42,451 nucleotides of DNA, taken from the NCBI GenBank assembly GCA_021373025.1, contig JAJFTL010000048.1:1-42451 (forward strand). The letters are read 5' to 3'. Every line of letters begins with the position of its first letter. Position 1 is the stretch's first letter. Shown here one piece after another: positions 1 to 10,388 of this stretch. Source of the stretch: a bacterium (GTDB lineage: Bacteria; Caldisericota; Caldisericia; Cryosericales; Cryosericaceae). The notes beneath the pieces were generated by a model, which saw nothing but the letters and a program-made list of their open reading frames with translations, did not search any database and was not told the DNA's origin. A program made the translations under genes and the position numbers.

Positions 1-4
1 CCGC

Positions 5-1213
5 TTACTCCAGAATCTTGGTGACGACACCAGCGCCAACCGTACGGCCACCCTCACGGATGGCAAAGCGGAGGCCTTCCTCCATGGCAATGTGTGTCAT
101 GAGGGTGACGGTCATCACAACGTTGTCGCCGGGCATGGCCATTTCCTGACCTTCAGGAAGGGCAATGGCACCGGTCACATCGGTGGTACGGAAGTAGAAC
201 TGGGGCTTATAGCCAGGGAAGAAGGGCTTGTGACGGCCACCTTCTGCCTGGGACAGGACATAGACCTGTGCCTCGAACTTTGTGTGCGGAGTGATGGAAC
301 CGGGCTTAACGATGACCTGCCCACGGCGCACATCGTCATGCTCAACGCCACGGAGCAGGAGGCCAACGTTGTCGCCTGCCTGTCCCTCGTCCAGCAGCTT
401 GTGGAACATCTCAATACCAGTGACAACGGTCTTGCGGGTCTCTTCCGAGAGGCCGACGATTTCGACATTGTCGCTCATCTTGACGATACCACGTTCAATA
501 CGACCGGTTGCAACCGTGCCACGGCCCGTGATCGTAAAAACATCCTCGACGGCAAGCAAGAAGGGCTTGTCGATCGGACGGACAGGGGTCGGGATGTAGC
601 TGTCGACGGCGTCCATAAGTTCCCAGATCTTGTCGGTCCACTCATTCTTGCCACGGGAGCAGTCACCTTCATACTCCAGAGCCTTGAGAGCAGAACCACG
701 GATGATGGGGGTTGTATCACCATCAAAGCCTTCCTTCTTCAGGAGGTCACGCACTTCCAACTCCACGAGGTCAATCAGTTCAGGATCATCCACCTGGTCC
801 ACCTTGTTGAGGAAGACCACGATCTTCGGAACGTTCACCTGGTGAGCGAGCAGGAGGTGTTCACGCGTCTGAGGCATGGGTCCCTCGGATGCGGCAACCA
901 CGAGGATGGCACCGTCCATCTGAGCGGCACCAGTAATCATGTTCTTGATGTAATCTGCGTGCCCAGGGCAATCAATGTGCGCATAGTGACGCTTCTCGGT
1001 TTCATACTCGGCATGGTGAGCATTGATCGTGACACCACGGGCCTTCTCTTCCGGAGCGTTGTCGATCTCGTCGTACCGCTTGACCGCCGTATGGCCTAGG
1101 GTCGCAAGACACTTGGTAATTGCCGCTGTCAGGGTCGTCTTGCCATGGTCAATGTGACCGATGGTTCCGATATTGACATGTGGCTTGGTACGCTCAAACT
1201 TCTCTTTCGCCAT
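5..1213 (-). CDS. tuf: Translation elongation factor Tu
   Basis: EF-Tu is the GTPase that brings aminoacyl-tRNA to the ribosomal A site. The 402-residue product is near the family length (about 395). It shows GHIDHGKT (P-loop, residues about 19-26), switch [16 protein letters not shown] (G3) and NKVD (G4), followed by the two beta-barrel domains ending [11 protein letters not shown] chose the ATG at 1211-1213 because [17 protein letters not shown] is the canonical EF-Tu N-terminus and GGGAGG lies just upstream. The frame stays open further upstream inside fusA, but that extension has no homology. It is the last gene of the rpsL-rpsG-fusA-tuf string, 17 nt after fusA. The stop codon is four bases from the window edge, so no terminator is visible. 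Confidence 0.97.
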   Translation of the reverse strand: MAKEKFERTKPHVNIGTIGHIDHGKTTLTAAITKCLATLGHTAVKRYDEIDNAPEEKARGVTINAHHAEYETEKRHYAHIDCPGHADYIKNMITGAAQMDGAILVVAASEGPMPQTREHLLLAHQVNVPKIVVFLNKVDQVDDPELIDLVELEVRDLLKKEGFDGDTTPIIRGSALKALEYEGDCSRGKNEWTDKIWELMDAVDSYIPTPVRPIDKPFLLAVEDVFTITGRGTVATGRIERGIVKMSDNVEIVGLSEETRKTVVTGIEMFHKLLDEGQAGDNVGLLLRGVEHDDVRRGQVIVKPGSITPHTKFEAQVYVLSQAEGGRHKPFFPGYKPQFYFRTTDVTGAIALPEGQEMAMPGDNVVMTVTLMTHIAMEEGLRFAIREGGRTVGAGVVTKILE

Positions 1214-1230
1214 TATAACCTCCCGTCTGA

Positions 1231-3321
1231 TTATGCCTTGCTGGACGAACCTTCGAACTTGGCAACAATCTGTTCTTGAACTTCTTCTGAAACCTTTTGA
1301 TAGTGCGAGAATTCCATGGAAAACGACCCACGGCCCTGTGTCAGGGAACGTAGAATCGTTGTGTAACCAAACATCGCGGCTAAGGGAGCAGACGCCTCCA
1401 CAACCTGCAGGTGACCACGATCCTGAATCTGCTGGATAGTGCCTCTTCTCGCTGTGATACTGCCGATGACATCTCCAATGTTCTCCTTCGGGACAACAAT
1501 CTCCAGTTTCATGATGGGTTCCAGGAGAAACGGGGATGCTTTTGCGCAACCTTCCCGCAATGCCTTTGACGCAGCGATCTTAAACGCCATCTCTGATGAG
1601 TCAACGGGGTGATACGACCCATCCGTCAATGCTACCGTTATATCCACAAGCGGAAATCCAAGAATGGGACCAGAGGTGGAGGCCTCCCGCACTCCAGCTT
1701 CAATAGCCGAAATGAATTGCTTTGGCACCGAACCGCCTACGGTCTTGTTGACAAACACAATGCCACTGCCGCGCTCCCCAGGGGCAATTCTCAGGACAAC
1801 ATCGCCATACTGGCCATGCCCTCCTGTCTGTTTGATGTATTTGCCCTGCTGCACAATCTCGCGGCCAATCGCCTCACGGTAGGCAACCTGAGGCTCTCCG
1901 ACGACCGCGTTTACGCCATACTCCCGAAGCAGACGATCAATGATGATCTCCAGATGGAGCTCTCCCATCCCTGAAATGATCGTCTCGGAGGTTTCCTCAT
2001 CTGTCTTGATCCGGAATGTAGGGTCCTCGATTGCGAACTTCGCAAGTGAAGCAGCTAGTTTCTGCTGATCCACCTTCGTCTTCGGCTCAACGGCCACGGA
2101 AACCACGGGTTCGGGGAAGTGCATCGTTTCCAGCTGAATCAGTCTCCCCTCATCACAAAGCGTTGTACCCGTAATAACATCCCTCGAGCCGACAATGGCA
2201 CCAAGATCTCCCGCTCCCAGCTCCTCGATGTCCTCGCGCTTGTTCGCATGCATGCGAAGGAGCCTGCTCACACGCTGCTTGTCGCCCGTGTTTGCATTCA
2301 CAACGTATGAACTGCTCTTCATGACACCCGAGTACACGCGTATGTAGGAGAGGATACCAACATAGGGATCCGACACGATTTTGAAGACCAAAGCAACTAA
2401 CGGGCCATTCACATCGCTGGTGACTTCAACCTTTTCATCAGTTCCTGGACTCCTGCCAATAGCAGGCTTCACATCCAGCGGTGATGGAAGATAGTCCACA
2501 ATTCCGTCCAGTAGGGGTTGGATGCCCTTGTTTCGAAACGACGATCCTATAAACACTGGAACCACAAGATTCGCTATTGTCGCACGGCGAAGAGCGGGCT
2601 TGACGTGACTCCATTCCATTGTCCCGGTAGCTACGTATTCCTCAAGAGCTTCGTCATCCACCTCAGCTACCGCCTCGATAAGGCGCTCACGGGCATCGGC
2701 AACCTGAGCTGCCTCCTGCTCGTCGAGCTGAAGAGTCTCGAAGGTCTCACCAGTGGAATCCGAGAACAGATACTTCTTGGATTCCATAACATCGAGAACA
2801 CCCATGAAGCTATCTTCCTTTCCCACAGGCAATTGAACAATCGCCGGTCGAGCACCAAGCTTCTCTCGAATTGCTTCAATGGTCTTCTCGAAGTCTGCTC
2901 CCACCCGATCGAACTTGTTGATATAGACGATGCGCGGTACATGATACTTATCAGCCTGACGCCATACGGTCTCTGACTGAGCTTGTACTCCTTCGACCGC
3001 GGAAAGAATTATCACCCCTCCGTCAAGCACTCTGAGAGCACGTTCTACCTCTGCAGTGAAGTCCACGTGACCGGGCGTATCAATGATGTTAATCTTGAAC
3101 CCTTTCCATGAGGCAGTAACGACGGCAGACTGAATTGTAATACCACGTTCCCGCTCCTGCGGGAGGAAATCCGTAGTCGTATTGCCATCATCGACATTGC
3201 CAAGTTTATACGTAGACCCGGTATAGTAGAGAATCCGTTCCGAAGTCGTTGTCTTGCCGGCGTCAATGTGCGCAATAATGCCAATATTCCGTATGTCGTT
3301 CAAATCGTTCTGATTAAGCAT
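1231..3321 (-). CDS. fusA: Elongation factor G (str-operon copy)
   Basis: This five-domain GTPase drives translocation and, with RRF, ribosome recycling. The product is 696 residues. Visible motifs are AHIDAGKTT (residues 17-25), RGITI in switch I, DTPGHVDF (81-88) and NKFD (135-138). The domain IV loop contains [14 protein letters not shown], and the C-terminus is of the [14 protein letters not shown] type. The str-operon position between rpsG (21 nt upstream) and tuf (17 nt downstream) supports its being the main EF-G. One oddity: the segment after the P-loop reads [18 protein letters not shown], where canonical EF-G1 has an MDW-type sequence. This resembles the mitochondrial EF-G2/spdEFG lineages more than E. 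coli EF-G. A divergent EF-G paralogue lies between rpoB and rpoC. Confidence 0.95.
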   Translation of the reverse strand: MLNQNDLNDIRNIGIIAHIDAGKTTTSERILYYTGSTYKLGNVDDGNTTTDFLPQERERGITIQSAVVTASWKGFKINIIDTPGHVDFTAEVERALRVLDGGVIILSAVEGVQAQSETVWRQADKYHVPRIVYINKFDRVGADFEKTIEAIREKLGARPAIVQLPVGKEDSFMGVLDVMESKKYLFSDSTGETFETLQLDEQEAAQVADARERLIEAVAEVDDEALEEYVATGTMEWSHVKPALRRATIANLVVPVFIGSSFRNKGIQPLLDGIVDYLPSPLDVKPAIGRSPGTDEKVEVTSDVNGPLVALVFKIVSDPYVGILSYIRVYSGVMKSSSYVVNANTGDKQRVSRLLRMHANKREDIEELGAGDLGAIVGSRDVITGTTLCDEGRLIQLETMHFPEPVVSVAVEPKTKVDQQKLAASLAKFAIEDPTFRIKTDEETSETIISGMGELHLEIIIDRLLREYGVNAVVGEPQVAYREAIGREIVQQGKYIKQTGGHGQYGDVVLRIAPGERGSGIVFVNKTVGGSVPKQFISAIEAGVREASTSGPILGFPLVDITVALTDGSYHPVDSSEMAFKIAASKALREGCAKASPFLLEPIMKLEIVVPKENIGDVIGSITARRGTIQQIQDRGHLQVVEASAPLAAMFGYTTILRSLTQGRGSFSMEFSHYQKVSEEVQEQIVAKFEGSSSKA

Positions 3322-3342
3322 GCAGTACCATGACTCCGGGGT

Positions 3343-3813
3343 CTACCAGCGATAGTGAGAGTACGACTTATTCGCCTCTGCCATGCGATGGACATCCGAT
3401 TTCTTCTTGAATGCAGCTCCCGTCTCGGAGGCAGCGTCAATCATCTCATAGGCGATCTTCTCGACCATCGACTTGCCAGCCCGCTTCTTAGCTCCATCAA
3501 CAATCCACTCCATGCTTAGATTGATTCCGCGACGTGACTCAACTTCCACAGGAACCTGAAGCGTTGCCCCTCCAACTCGGCGTGGCTTCACTTCAACCAA
3601 TGGTCTGCACTTTTCGACAGCCTGCTGAAAGACTTCAATGCCAGGCTTGGCACCCTTTTCGTCGATCAACTTCAAGGCACCATAGACAATGCCCTGCGCC
3701 TTCACCTTTTTGCCCTTCTTCAGAATCTTATTGATGAAATGGTTCAACAGCTCACTGTTGTAGATGGGATCAGACTGAGTTGGCTTGCGAAATTGTCGAA
3801 TCTTCCTAGGCAT
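3343..3813 (-). CDS. rpsG: 30S ribosomal protein S7
   Basis: S7 is the primary 16S rRNA-binding protein that organises the 30S head and contacts the exit-site tRNA. At 156 residues it matches the family length. It begins [18 protein letters not shown] and ends with the usual MAEANKSYSHYRW-type helix. Its ATG (3811-3813) overlaps the rpsL stop by one base (TAATG), so the two are translationally coupled. fusA follows after 21 nt. S7 is the autogenous repressor of the str operon in E. coli; whether that holds here cannot be read from the sequence. Confidence 0.97.
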   Translation of the reverse strand: MPRKIRQFRKPTQSDPIYNSELLNHFINKILKKGKKVKAQGIVYGALKLIDEKGAKPGIEVFQQAVEKCRPLVEVKPRRVGGATLQVPVEVESRRGINLSMEWIVDGAKKRAGKSMVEKIAYEMIDAASETGAAFKKKSDVHRMAEANKSYSHYRW

Positions 3814-4214
3814 TACTTGCCACCTTTCTTTGCAGCCGAGGTCTTCTTGGCTCGCTTGGCTCCGTATTTTGAGCGTGCTTTCATGCGATTAGCTACGCCT
3901 GCCGCGTCCAGTGTTCCACGAATAATGTGATATCGCACGCCGGGCAAGTCCTTCACTCTGCCGCCGCGGATCAGCACCATCGAGTGCTCCTGGAGGTTAT
4001 GACCGATACCACCAATGTAGGCAGTAACTTCCATTCCGTTCGTCAGACGAACTCTTGCGATCTTGCGCAATGCTGAGTTCGGCTTCTTCGGCGTTGCAGT
4101 CTTGACCTGAGTGCAAACACCCCTTTTCTGCGGACTACCCTTGAGAGCCGGAGTCTTGGTCTTGAACTTCGGCCGCACGCGGGGCGACCGCGCCAGTTGG
4201 TTAAATGTAGCCAT
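3813..4214 (-). CDS. rpsL: 30S ribosomal protein S12
   Basis: S12 is the decoding-centre protein and streptomycin target. The 133-residue product carries the invariant [19 protein letters not shown] block with the lysine equivalent to E. coli K42, then [26 protein letters not shown] split by short variations. The two common streptomycin-resistance positions appear wild type. The C-terminus has a Lys/Ala-rich tail (about residues 115-133). The start ATG at 4212-4214 follows a perfect AGGAGG at a normal spacing. A promoter lies immediately upstream (4252-4279), so the str genes can be transcribed apart from rpoBC. Confidence 0.97.
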   Translation of the reverse strand: MATFNQLARSPRVRPKFKTKTPALKGSPQKRGVCTQVKTATPKKPNSALRKIARVRLTNGMEVTAYIGGIGHNLQEHSMVLIRGGRVKDLPGVRYHIIRGTLDAAGVANRMKARSKYGAKRAKKTSAAKKGGK

Positions 4215-4251
4215 ACAATTTCCTCCTAAGGACGTGAATACACATTTTTAA

Positions 4252-4279
4252 ATGATACGCATCCCAACCCATATGTCAA
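4252..4279 (-). promoter_or_regulatory. Predicted sigma-70-type promoter of rpsL-rpsG-fusA-tuf
   Basis: Read on the minus strand, TTGACA (4274-4279) and TATCAT (4252-4257) are separated by 16 nt. The start site would fall near 4245, giving a leader of about 30 nt that contains the AGGAGG of rpsL. The -35 is perfect consensus and the -10 has five of six matches to TATAAT. Confidence 0.65.
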
Positions 4280-4310
4280 GCGGTCCTAGCCTTGACAAAT
4301 CACTATCTTT

Positions 4311-4342
4311 GGCCGGAGCTTCTTGAGATGGTGCCTCCGGCC
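4311..4342. other. Inverted repeat between rpoC and rpsL
   Basis: GGCCGGAG (4311-4318) and CTCCGGCC (4335-4342) form a perfect 8-bp stem with a 16-nt loop, 12 nt after the rpoC stop. On the minus strand the stem is followed by AAAGATAG, with no U-tract. A simple intrinsic terminator is therefore unlikely. It could be an attenuator, an RNA-processing site or a 3'-end stabiliser separating rpoC from the rpsL promoter. Confidence 0.5.
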
Positions 4343-4353
4343 CTGTCTCTGGC

Positions 4354-7300
4354 CTATTTTGTTCCCGTGTGTGTCAACGACGATGCTTCCGGCTGTGTCT
4401 TCCTATTGGCAAAGATGAGCTCCGGGGAGGAAGTGCCAGCGGGAATCGGCTTACCTACGATCACAGCCTCCTTGAGACCAGTCAATCGGTCAATCTTGCC
4501 CTTGATAGCCGCATCGGCCAATACTCTCGGCGTTTCCTGGAAAGAAGCAGCTGAGAGGAAGCTGTCTGTCTCGAGAGAGGACTTTGTAATTCCCTGCAGC
4601 ACAAGATCGAAAGAAGCAGGCTTTCCCGCCTGGGCACGGACCCTACTGTTTTGGTGCAAGAGTTCGTGCTTGCTCACGATCTGATCAGTGAAGAAGGTCG
4701 TGTCTCCCGGCTCGATAATCTTGACTTTCTTGAGCATCTGGCGGATGATCATTTCAACGTGCTTCACGTTGATGTCCACGCCCTGAGACCGGTACACCTT
4801 CTGAACCTCCTGAACCAGATACCGCGCCGTTTCTTCAACACCTACCAGTTCAAGAAGATTCTTGGGGTCGATTGAGCCCTCTGTCAATTGATCACCAATG
4901 GACACGTGGTCGCCATCCTTCACTCGCAACCGTGCGTTAGACGAAACCTTGAATTTGACCTCGGCGCCAGCCGTGCCCGCGATGATAATCTGCTTTCGCT
5001 CTTCCTGATTTTTCTCCTTCAGATCGATGATGTGGAACACTCCATCCACAGGAGAGACCAAAGCTTGGCCCTTTGGCGTACGTCCCTCAAAGATCTCCTC
5101 AACGCGAGGCAGACCGGTCGTAATATCGACAACTGCAATGCCTCCTGTGTGGAATGTACGGAGGGTCAGCTGTGTTCCTGGCTCACCAATGGATTGTGCA
5201 GCGATCACGCCGACCGCCTCTCCCACTTGAACGTCATTGCCAGTGGAAAGGTCACGGCCATAGCACATGGCACAAACGCCGTTTTCGCTCTGGCAGGTAA
5301 TGGCTGAACGAAGACGGACGCTAGTGATCCCAAACTGCTCAATGGCAACGGCCACCTCATCACGGATAAAACCATCCTTGGGAACGAGAACGATATCCTC
5401 GTCGACGATTACTCGAACAGAGGTGATGCCGGCACGCTTTGCGGCAGTAACCACCTTGTCCGTCAAAGGATCGCCCTTCATTGCGATTGTTCGACCACCA
5501 TCACTAGATACGATATCCGCGGCAAGGGGCCGTTCCAGGATGCGCTCAAGCGTTGTCCGCGACCAGACGGGGTTGACGGCGATGGTCGATGCGCGCAGCA
5601 CTATGTCGTCGGCCGCGTACCGACCGGCAATCTGCTCGCGAAGACCAACAATGACGGCTCCTCCATCAACAACAGGCTGAACAGTTAAGCCACCAACGTA
5701 CCGCTGGATCTTCAGCGACTTGAGACCCAACGCCTCCAGACGTTTCGCCTGCTCCCAGGAGATCTCCTCACCGGGCTCAATGATAATTTCCCCAGTCAGC
5801 GGATTCACAACCTCTTCGTCAGCGATCTTGCCAGCTACCTCGTCAGACAGCGATGAAACAACCAGATTGCCGATCTTGATCTCGCGGGCAACCGAGTGCG
5901 TGCAGTCCACTTCCCGCACTACCAGCTCGTGAGCAACATCGACAAGACGACGCGTCAGATAGCCAGAGTCTGATGTCTTCAGTGCCGTGTCGGCCTGGCC
6001 CTTGCGTGTACCGTGCGTCGACAGGAAGTACTCCAGTACAGAAAGACCTTCACGCAGGTTGGATTTGATAGGGAACTCGATGATCTTGCCGGAGGGGTCA
6101 GACATCAGACCACGGATACCCGTCATCTGTACAATCTGCTTCTTACTTCCACGCGCCCCGGAGTCAGCCATGATGCGCACCGAGTTCTCCTCTGTGAGAT
6201 TGCGGAACACAGCACGCTCAATTTCCTCCCCCTTGTCCTGCCAAACCTTGACCACCTTCAGATAGCGGTCGTTGTACGAGAGAAGTCCTTCATCGTAGAA
6301 CGCATTGATTTCACGGACGCTCTTGTCGGCATCGTCCAGAATACGCTTCCGTTCTGGCGGAACCTCCATGTCTGAAAGACTGATGGACATGCCCGACTCG
6401 GTTGCATACTTGAAGCCAAGCGCCTTGATGTTGTCGAGAAGCACGCTCGTCTTGGAGACACCAAACTGGCGAAAGAAGTCCAGAATCATTGCCTCGATCT
6501 CTTTCTTAGGCATGGTCTTGTTTTGAAAGGGGAAGTCCGTGTACTTTGCCTCACCCTCAAAGATGCCTGTCCGCAGTTCATCGTTGAACACAACGCGTCC
6601 CACCGTCGTACGGATCTTCTGTCCGCCAATCTGGACAAGAACGGGGTCGTGGACGTGCAGCTTGCCCGACTCAAAGAGGTAGAGCACGTCCTGCTCAGGG
6701 TACACAGGAACAGCATTCCATTTCACTGCTTTCATCTTGTCCTTGATCTCGTACGTGAGGTAATAGGCTCCAAGTACCATGTCCTGAACGGGACCTGCCA
6801 TGGGATTGCCACTCGCCGGTGAGAAAATGTTATATGAAGAAAGCATGAGCAGACGGGCTTCGGTCTGAGCCGCGAGGCTCAGCGGAAGATGTATGGCCAT
6901 CTGATCTCCATCAAAGTCAGCGTTGAATGGGGTACACACCAGCGGAGAGATCTGAATGGCCTTCTCATCAATGAGGACGGGTTCAAATGCCTGAATGGAC
7001 AGACGATGAAGGGTTGGCGCGCGGTTCAGGAGGACAACATTGCCCCTGACGACCTTCTCGAGGATGTTCCACACCTCGGGCGTCGGCTTCTCCACGATGT
7101 CCTTAGCAACCTTCATGCTGCCAACAACACCTTCACGCATCAGCCGATAGATCACATGGGGTTTGAACAGTTCCAGTGCCATTTCCTTGGGCACACCACA
7201 CTGGCTGATCTTGAGCTGCGGCCCGGAAACAATGACGGCACGGCCTGAATAATCGACACGTTTGCCAAGCAGGTTCTGACGAAAACGGCCTTCCTTGCCC

Positions 7301-8259
7301 TTGAGCTTGTCACTGAGCGAGCGCAGGGGGCGGCCGTTGGCGTTGATAACGGGATATTGGCGCTTGCTGTTGTCCAGGAGAGCATCAACAGCATCCTGGA
7401 GCATGCGCTTCTCATTCTGCAGCAAGATCTCGGGAGCATTTTCGTCGATCATCTTCCCAAGACGGTTGTTACGGTTGATAACGCGGCGGTAGAGCTCGTT
7501 CAGGTCATCGGAGGCAAAACGTCCTCCCTCAAGCTGCACGAGCGGGCGGAGGTCCGGGGGAATGACTGGAATGCGAATCATGATCATGTCCGTGGGCTTC
7601 CGGCTATTGTTAATGAGAGCCGTGACGACGTCCAGCTGCTTGACAGCCTTTGCACGGTCCTGACGAGACTTGCCCTTGATCCGTATCAGAAGAGCATCAC
7701 GCATCTTATATAAGTCAACGTCCTTCAGAAGATCCAGGAATGCTTCTGCGCCCTTCTTGGCAACGAACTTCTCACCCTTGATCTTCCGATCGCGATACTC
7801 TTCGTCTGTCAGGAGCTGCTTACGGACGAGTCCTTCCGCGTCGCCGGGATCCAGGACCAGCCAGCTGCTGAATGAGATAACCTTCTCCACTGCTTTGCTA
7901 GGCATCTCCAAGAGGAGCGCGATGTAGTTGACGGCGTTCCGGAAATACCAGATGTGAGCGACGGGAGCATGGAGCTCGATGTGGCCCATGCGTTCACGGC
8001 GAACGCTGGAATCAGCAACTTCGACATGGCACTTGTCACAGACCTGTCCCTCGAAACTCTTTCCCTTGAGCTTCCCACAGCGGCACTGATAACTCTTGGT
8101 CGGTCCAAAAATGACCTCGCAGAACAATCCATGAGGCTTTGGCTTACCACTGCGATAATCAAGTGTTTCGGCTTCGGTGACTTCTCCGTGCGACCAGCTG
8201 CGTATTTCCTCCGGCGATGCCAGGTGAAGGGATAGAGCCTCTATCTTATTGTTTCTCAA
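4354..8259 (-). CDS. rpoC: DNA-directed RNA polymerase beta' subunit
   Basis: This is the catalytic clamp subunit of RNA polymerase, 1301 residues. The first zinc site is C59/C61/C74/C77 (CRCG then CDKC). The catalytic loop NADFDGDQ is at 446-453 with all three Mg2+-binding aspartates. The second zinc site is C786, C989, C996 and C999. The trigger-loop helix [10 protein letters not shown] is near 1033-1042. Between C786 and C989 there is an enlarged region with repeated hybrid-barrel-like units. The start codon is TTG (8257-8259), supported by AGGGAGGA 5-12 nt upstream and by the normal N-terminus following it. It lies 19 nt downstream of an EF-G-like gene instead of directly after rpoB, which is unusual. 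Confidence 0.97.
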   Translation of the reverse strand: MRNNKIEALSLHLASPEEIRSWSHGEVTEAETLDYRSGKPKPHGLFCEVIFGPTKSYQCRCGKLKGKSFEGQVCDKCHVEVADSSVRRERMGHIELHAPVAHIWYFRNAVNYIALLLEMPSKAVEKVISFSSWLVLDPGDAEGLVRKQLLTDEEYRDRKIKGEKFVAKKGAEAFLDLLKDVDLYKMRDALLIRIKGKSRQDRAKAVKQLDVVTALINNSRKPTDMIMIRIPVIPPDLRPLVQLEGGRFASDDLNELYRRVINRNNRLGKMIDENAPEILLQNEKRMLQDAVDALLDNSKRQYPVINANGRPLRSLSDKLKGKEGRFRQNLLGKRVDYSGRAVIVSGPQLKISQCGVPKEMALELFKPHVIYRLMREGVVGSMKVAKDIVEKPTPEVWNILEKVVRGNVVLLNRAPTLHRLSIQAFEPVLIDEKAIQISPLVCTPFNADFDGDQMAIHLPLSLAAQTEARLLMLSSYNIFSPASGNPMAGPVQDMVLGAYYLTYEIKDKMKAVKWNAVPVYPEQDVLYLFESGKLHVHDPVLVQIGGQKIRTTVGRVVFNDELRTGIFEGEAKYTDFPFQNKTMPKKEIEAMILDFFRQFGVSKTSVLLDNIKALGFKYATESGMSISLSDMEVPPERKRILDDADKSVREINAFYDEGLLSYNDRYLKVVKVWQDKGEEIERAVFRNLTEENSVRIMADSGARGSKKQIVQMTGIRGLMSDPSGKIIEFPIKSNLREGLSVLEYFLSTHGTRKGQADTALKTSDSGYLTRRLVDVAHELVVREVDCTHSVAREIKIGNLVVSSLSDEVAGKIADEEVVNPLTGEIIIEPGEEISWEQAKRLEALGLKSLKIQRYVGGLTVQPVVDGGAVIVGLREQIAGRYAADDIVLRASTIAVNPVWSRTTLERILERPLAADIVSSDGGRTIAMKGDPLTDKVVTAAKRAGITSVRVIVDEDIVLVPKDGFIRDEVAVAIEQFGITSVRLRSAITCQSENGVCAMCYGRDLSTGNDVQVGEAVGVIAAQSIGEPGTQLTLRTFHTGGIAVVDITTGLPRVEEIFEGRTPKGQALVSPVDGVFHIIDLKEKNQEERKQIIIAGTAGAEVKFKVSSNARLRVKDGDHVSIGDQLTEGSIDPKNLLELVGVEETARYLVQEVQKVYRSQGVDINVKHVEMIIRQMLKKVKIIEPGDTTFFTDQIVSKHELLHQNSRVRAQAGKPASFDLVLQGITKSSLETDSFLSAASFQETPRVLADAAIKGKIDRLTGLKEAVIVGKPIPAGTSSPELIFANRKTQPEASSLTHTGTK

Positions 8260-8278
8260 TCTTCCTCCCTATGAACTA

Positions 8279-10366
8279 CTACTCTTCTTCCTCAGCGACC
8301 GCATTAGCCTTCGCATCGGCAATGATCTTCTCGGCAATCCGCTCAGGTACTTCTTCATAATGGTCGACCTTCATGGAGTATACACCAGTTCCCTGCGTGA
8401 TTGACCCTAGGTCAATCCCATAATTCAGCATCTCCGACAGGGGGACAAATGCCTTGATGGTCTGCTTTCCCTGAGTGTTTTCCATGCCCGAAATCTTGCC
8501 ACGCTTGCTGGTAAGATCCCCCATGACATCGCCCATATATTTCTCGTCGACAGTGACTTCAAGTGCAACGATTGGTTCGAGAAGAATGGGGTTGCACTGC
8601 TCAAATGCCTTCTTGAAGGCAAGCGATCCTGCCAATTTGAACGCCATTTCTGACGAGTCAACCGGATGGTACGACCCATCTACGACCGCGACCTTGATGT
8701 CTACAGCGGGATAGCCTGCCAGTTGGCCCTTGGACATCGTCTCCAGCATGCCCTTCTCAATAGCCGGAATGAACTGCTTCGGGATCGCTCCTCCAAAGAC
8801 TTTGTTCTCAAACACCCATCCTCCACCCCGTTCATTCGGTTCCATTTCGATCCAGCAATCGCCATACTGCCCATGCCCACCGGTCTGTTTCTTGTGCTTT
8901 CCTTCGACACGGGCGTGCCCCTTAATCGTCTCGCGATATGGAACCCTAGGCACTTCCAGGTCGATGTTCACACCAAACTTCTTTTGAAGGCGCTCAACAA
9001 TTACCTGAAGATGTGCCTCGCCGAGACCCCTCATGATGGTTTCATGAGTTTCCGCGTTCTTCTCGATGACTATAGCAGGCTCCTCTTCCTTAAGGCGGCT
9101 CAATGTAGAACTCAGTTTGTCGTCATCTGCTCTCGACTTTGGCTTCAAAGACCGCATCAGGAGCGGCTGCGAAAAAACGATCGGGGCAAGCTCAATGGGG
9201 TCGTCTTTGCTGGTAATTGTATCATTCGTGGTAGTCGCGACCAGCTTCGAAATGACCACTATATCGCCGGCGATACCCTCATCCAATGCTTCCTGCTTCT
9301 TGCCGATCATGTGGAACAGGCCGCCGACTTTCTCAGAAACATCCTTTGTCCCATTATAGATTTCGTGAGCGATCCTTCCACTATATATGCGTACAAACGA
9401 CAATTTACCCACAAATGGATCCGAAGTTGTCTTAAACACAAAGGCTGCTGGGCGCGCTGATGGATCCGCACGAAGCTCGACGACATCGTCCGTGCCTTTC
9501 CGCTTTGCTTGCACCCTGATTTCCGAGGGACTTGGAGCATACGAGGCAAGAAACTCCATGAGATAGTCACAGCCGATTCCCTTCAGGGCGGAAATGCCAA
9601 CAACTGGAAACACCTGACGGTTCTTGAATGCCTTTGCAAACACCACCGTAAGTTCATCCTGACTCAAGGCTTCACCACCGAGGTATTTCTCCATCATCGC
9701 ATCGTCCGATTCCGCGACTGCTTCCGTCAAGGCGAGACGTGCTGCCTCGTAGTCTGACCGGACATTGTCGGGAATAGCATCCGAAATGACTGCCTCGTCC
9801 TTCCCAGCAGGATATGAATAAACCTTGCCCGTCACAACGTCGACAAAGGCCGAAAAACCTGGTCCAGAAGCGATCGGGATCGTCAGGGTCGCAACCTTAT
9901 GGCCGAACGTTTTCTGTAACTCAGCAACCCGACTGTCAAAATCCACATTTTCCAAATCTACCTTGTTCACCACAAAAGCAACGGGAATCGCCTGCGCTTC
10001 GCAAAGGTTCCAGAAACGCGGTGTCTGGACTTCGACACCCGCGCCTGCGTTGATTGCAAGCAATGCCGTATCGGCGACTCGAACTGCTTCCTGTGCTTCT
10101 GTCATGAAATCGGCATAGCCCGGGGTATCGAGCAGATTTAGTCGAACCCCCTTATAGTCAAACTCGCAAAGGCCAATGCTTGTGCTGATATGGCGCCTCA
10201 CTTCTTCATCCAGGTAGTCGGAGACTGTTGTTCCGTCCTCGACACGGCCAACTCTCTGGCTTGCCCCCGCACGAAACAGCAGGCGTTCTGTGATCATCGT
10301 TTTTCCAGAGCCGCCTTGTCCAACGAGCACGAAGTTTCTGATATTACTCGGGCTGAATCTGCTCAC
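8279..10366 (-). CDS. EF-G-like GTPase (EF-G2 type) located between rpoB and rpoC
   Basis: This is a full-length EF-G paralogue of 695 residues with an acidic C-terminal tail (AVAEEEE). The P-loop is GQGGSGKT (16-23), where true EF-G has AHxDAGKT. Switch I reads RRHIST, with Ser at the usual Thr position. G3 is DTPGYADF, so the catalytic-type His is Tyr84. G4 is NKVD. These changes match the EF-G2/EF-G-like family known from Thermus and actinobacteria, whose cellular role is not settled. The domain IV region retains [17 protein letters not shown]. The start is GTG (10364-10366) behind GGGGAGG. It is 22 nt after rpoB and 19 nt before rpoC, so it is co-transcribed with them. I infer a housekeeping role in translation or ribosome handling tied to polymerase levels. 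Confidence 0.93.
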   Translation of the reverse strand: MSRFSPSNIRNFVLVGQGGSGKTMITERLLFRAGASQRVGRVEDGTTVSDYLDEEVRRHISTSIGLCEFDYKGVRLNLLDTPGYADFMTEAQEAVRVADTALLAINAGAGVEVQTPRFWNLCEAQAIPVAFVVNKVDLENVDFDSRVAELQKTFGHKVATLTIPIASGPGFSAFVDVVTGKVYSYPAGKDEAVISDAIPDNVRSDYEAARLALTEAVAESDDAMMEKYLGGEALSQDELTVVFAKAFKNRQVFPVVGISALKGIGCDYLMEFLASYAPSPSEIRVQAKRKGTDDVVELRADPSARPAAFVFKTTSDPFVGKLSFVRIYSGRIAHEIYNGTKDVSEKVGGLFHMIGKKQEALDEGIAGDIVVISKLVATTTNDTITSKDDPIELAPIVFSQPLLMRSLKPKSRADDDKLSSTLSRLKEEEPAIVIEKNAETHETIMRGLGEAHLQVIVERLQKKFGVNIDLEVPRVPYRETIKGHARVEGKHKKQTGGHGQYGDCWIEMEPNERGGGWVFENKVFGGAIPKQFIPAIEKGMLETMSKGQLAGYPAVDIKVAVVDGSYHPVDSSEMAFKLAGSLAFKKAFEQCNPILLEPIVALEVTVDEKYMGDVMGDLTSKRGKISGMENTQGKQTIKAFVPLSEMLNYGIDLGSITQGTGVYSMKVDHYEEVPERIAEKIIADAKANAVAEEEE

Positions 10367-10388
10367 TTTTTCCTCCCCTTAGGAAATG

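Noticed and set aside
92-1099. Long open frame antisense to tuf (335 codons)
   Set aside because: It is the complement of a highly expressed, codon-biased gene and its translation has no recognisable domain or ribosome site.
1214-1549. In-frame upstream extension of EF-Tu
   Set aside because: It lies inside the 3' part of fusA, has no homology, and a canonical start with GGGAGG is present at 1213.
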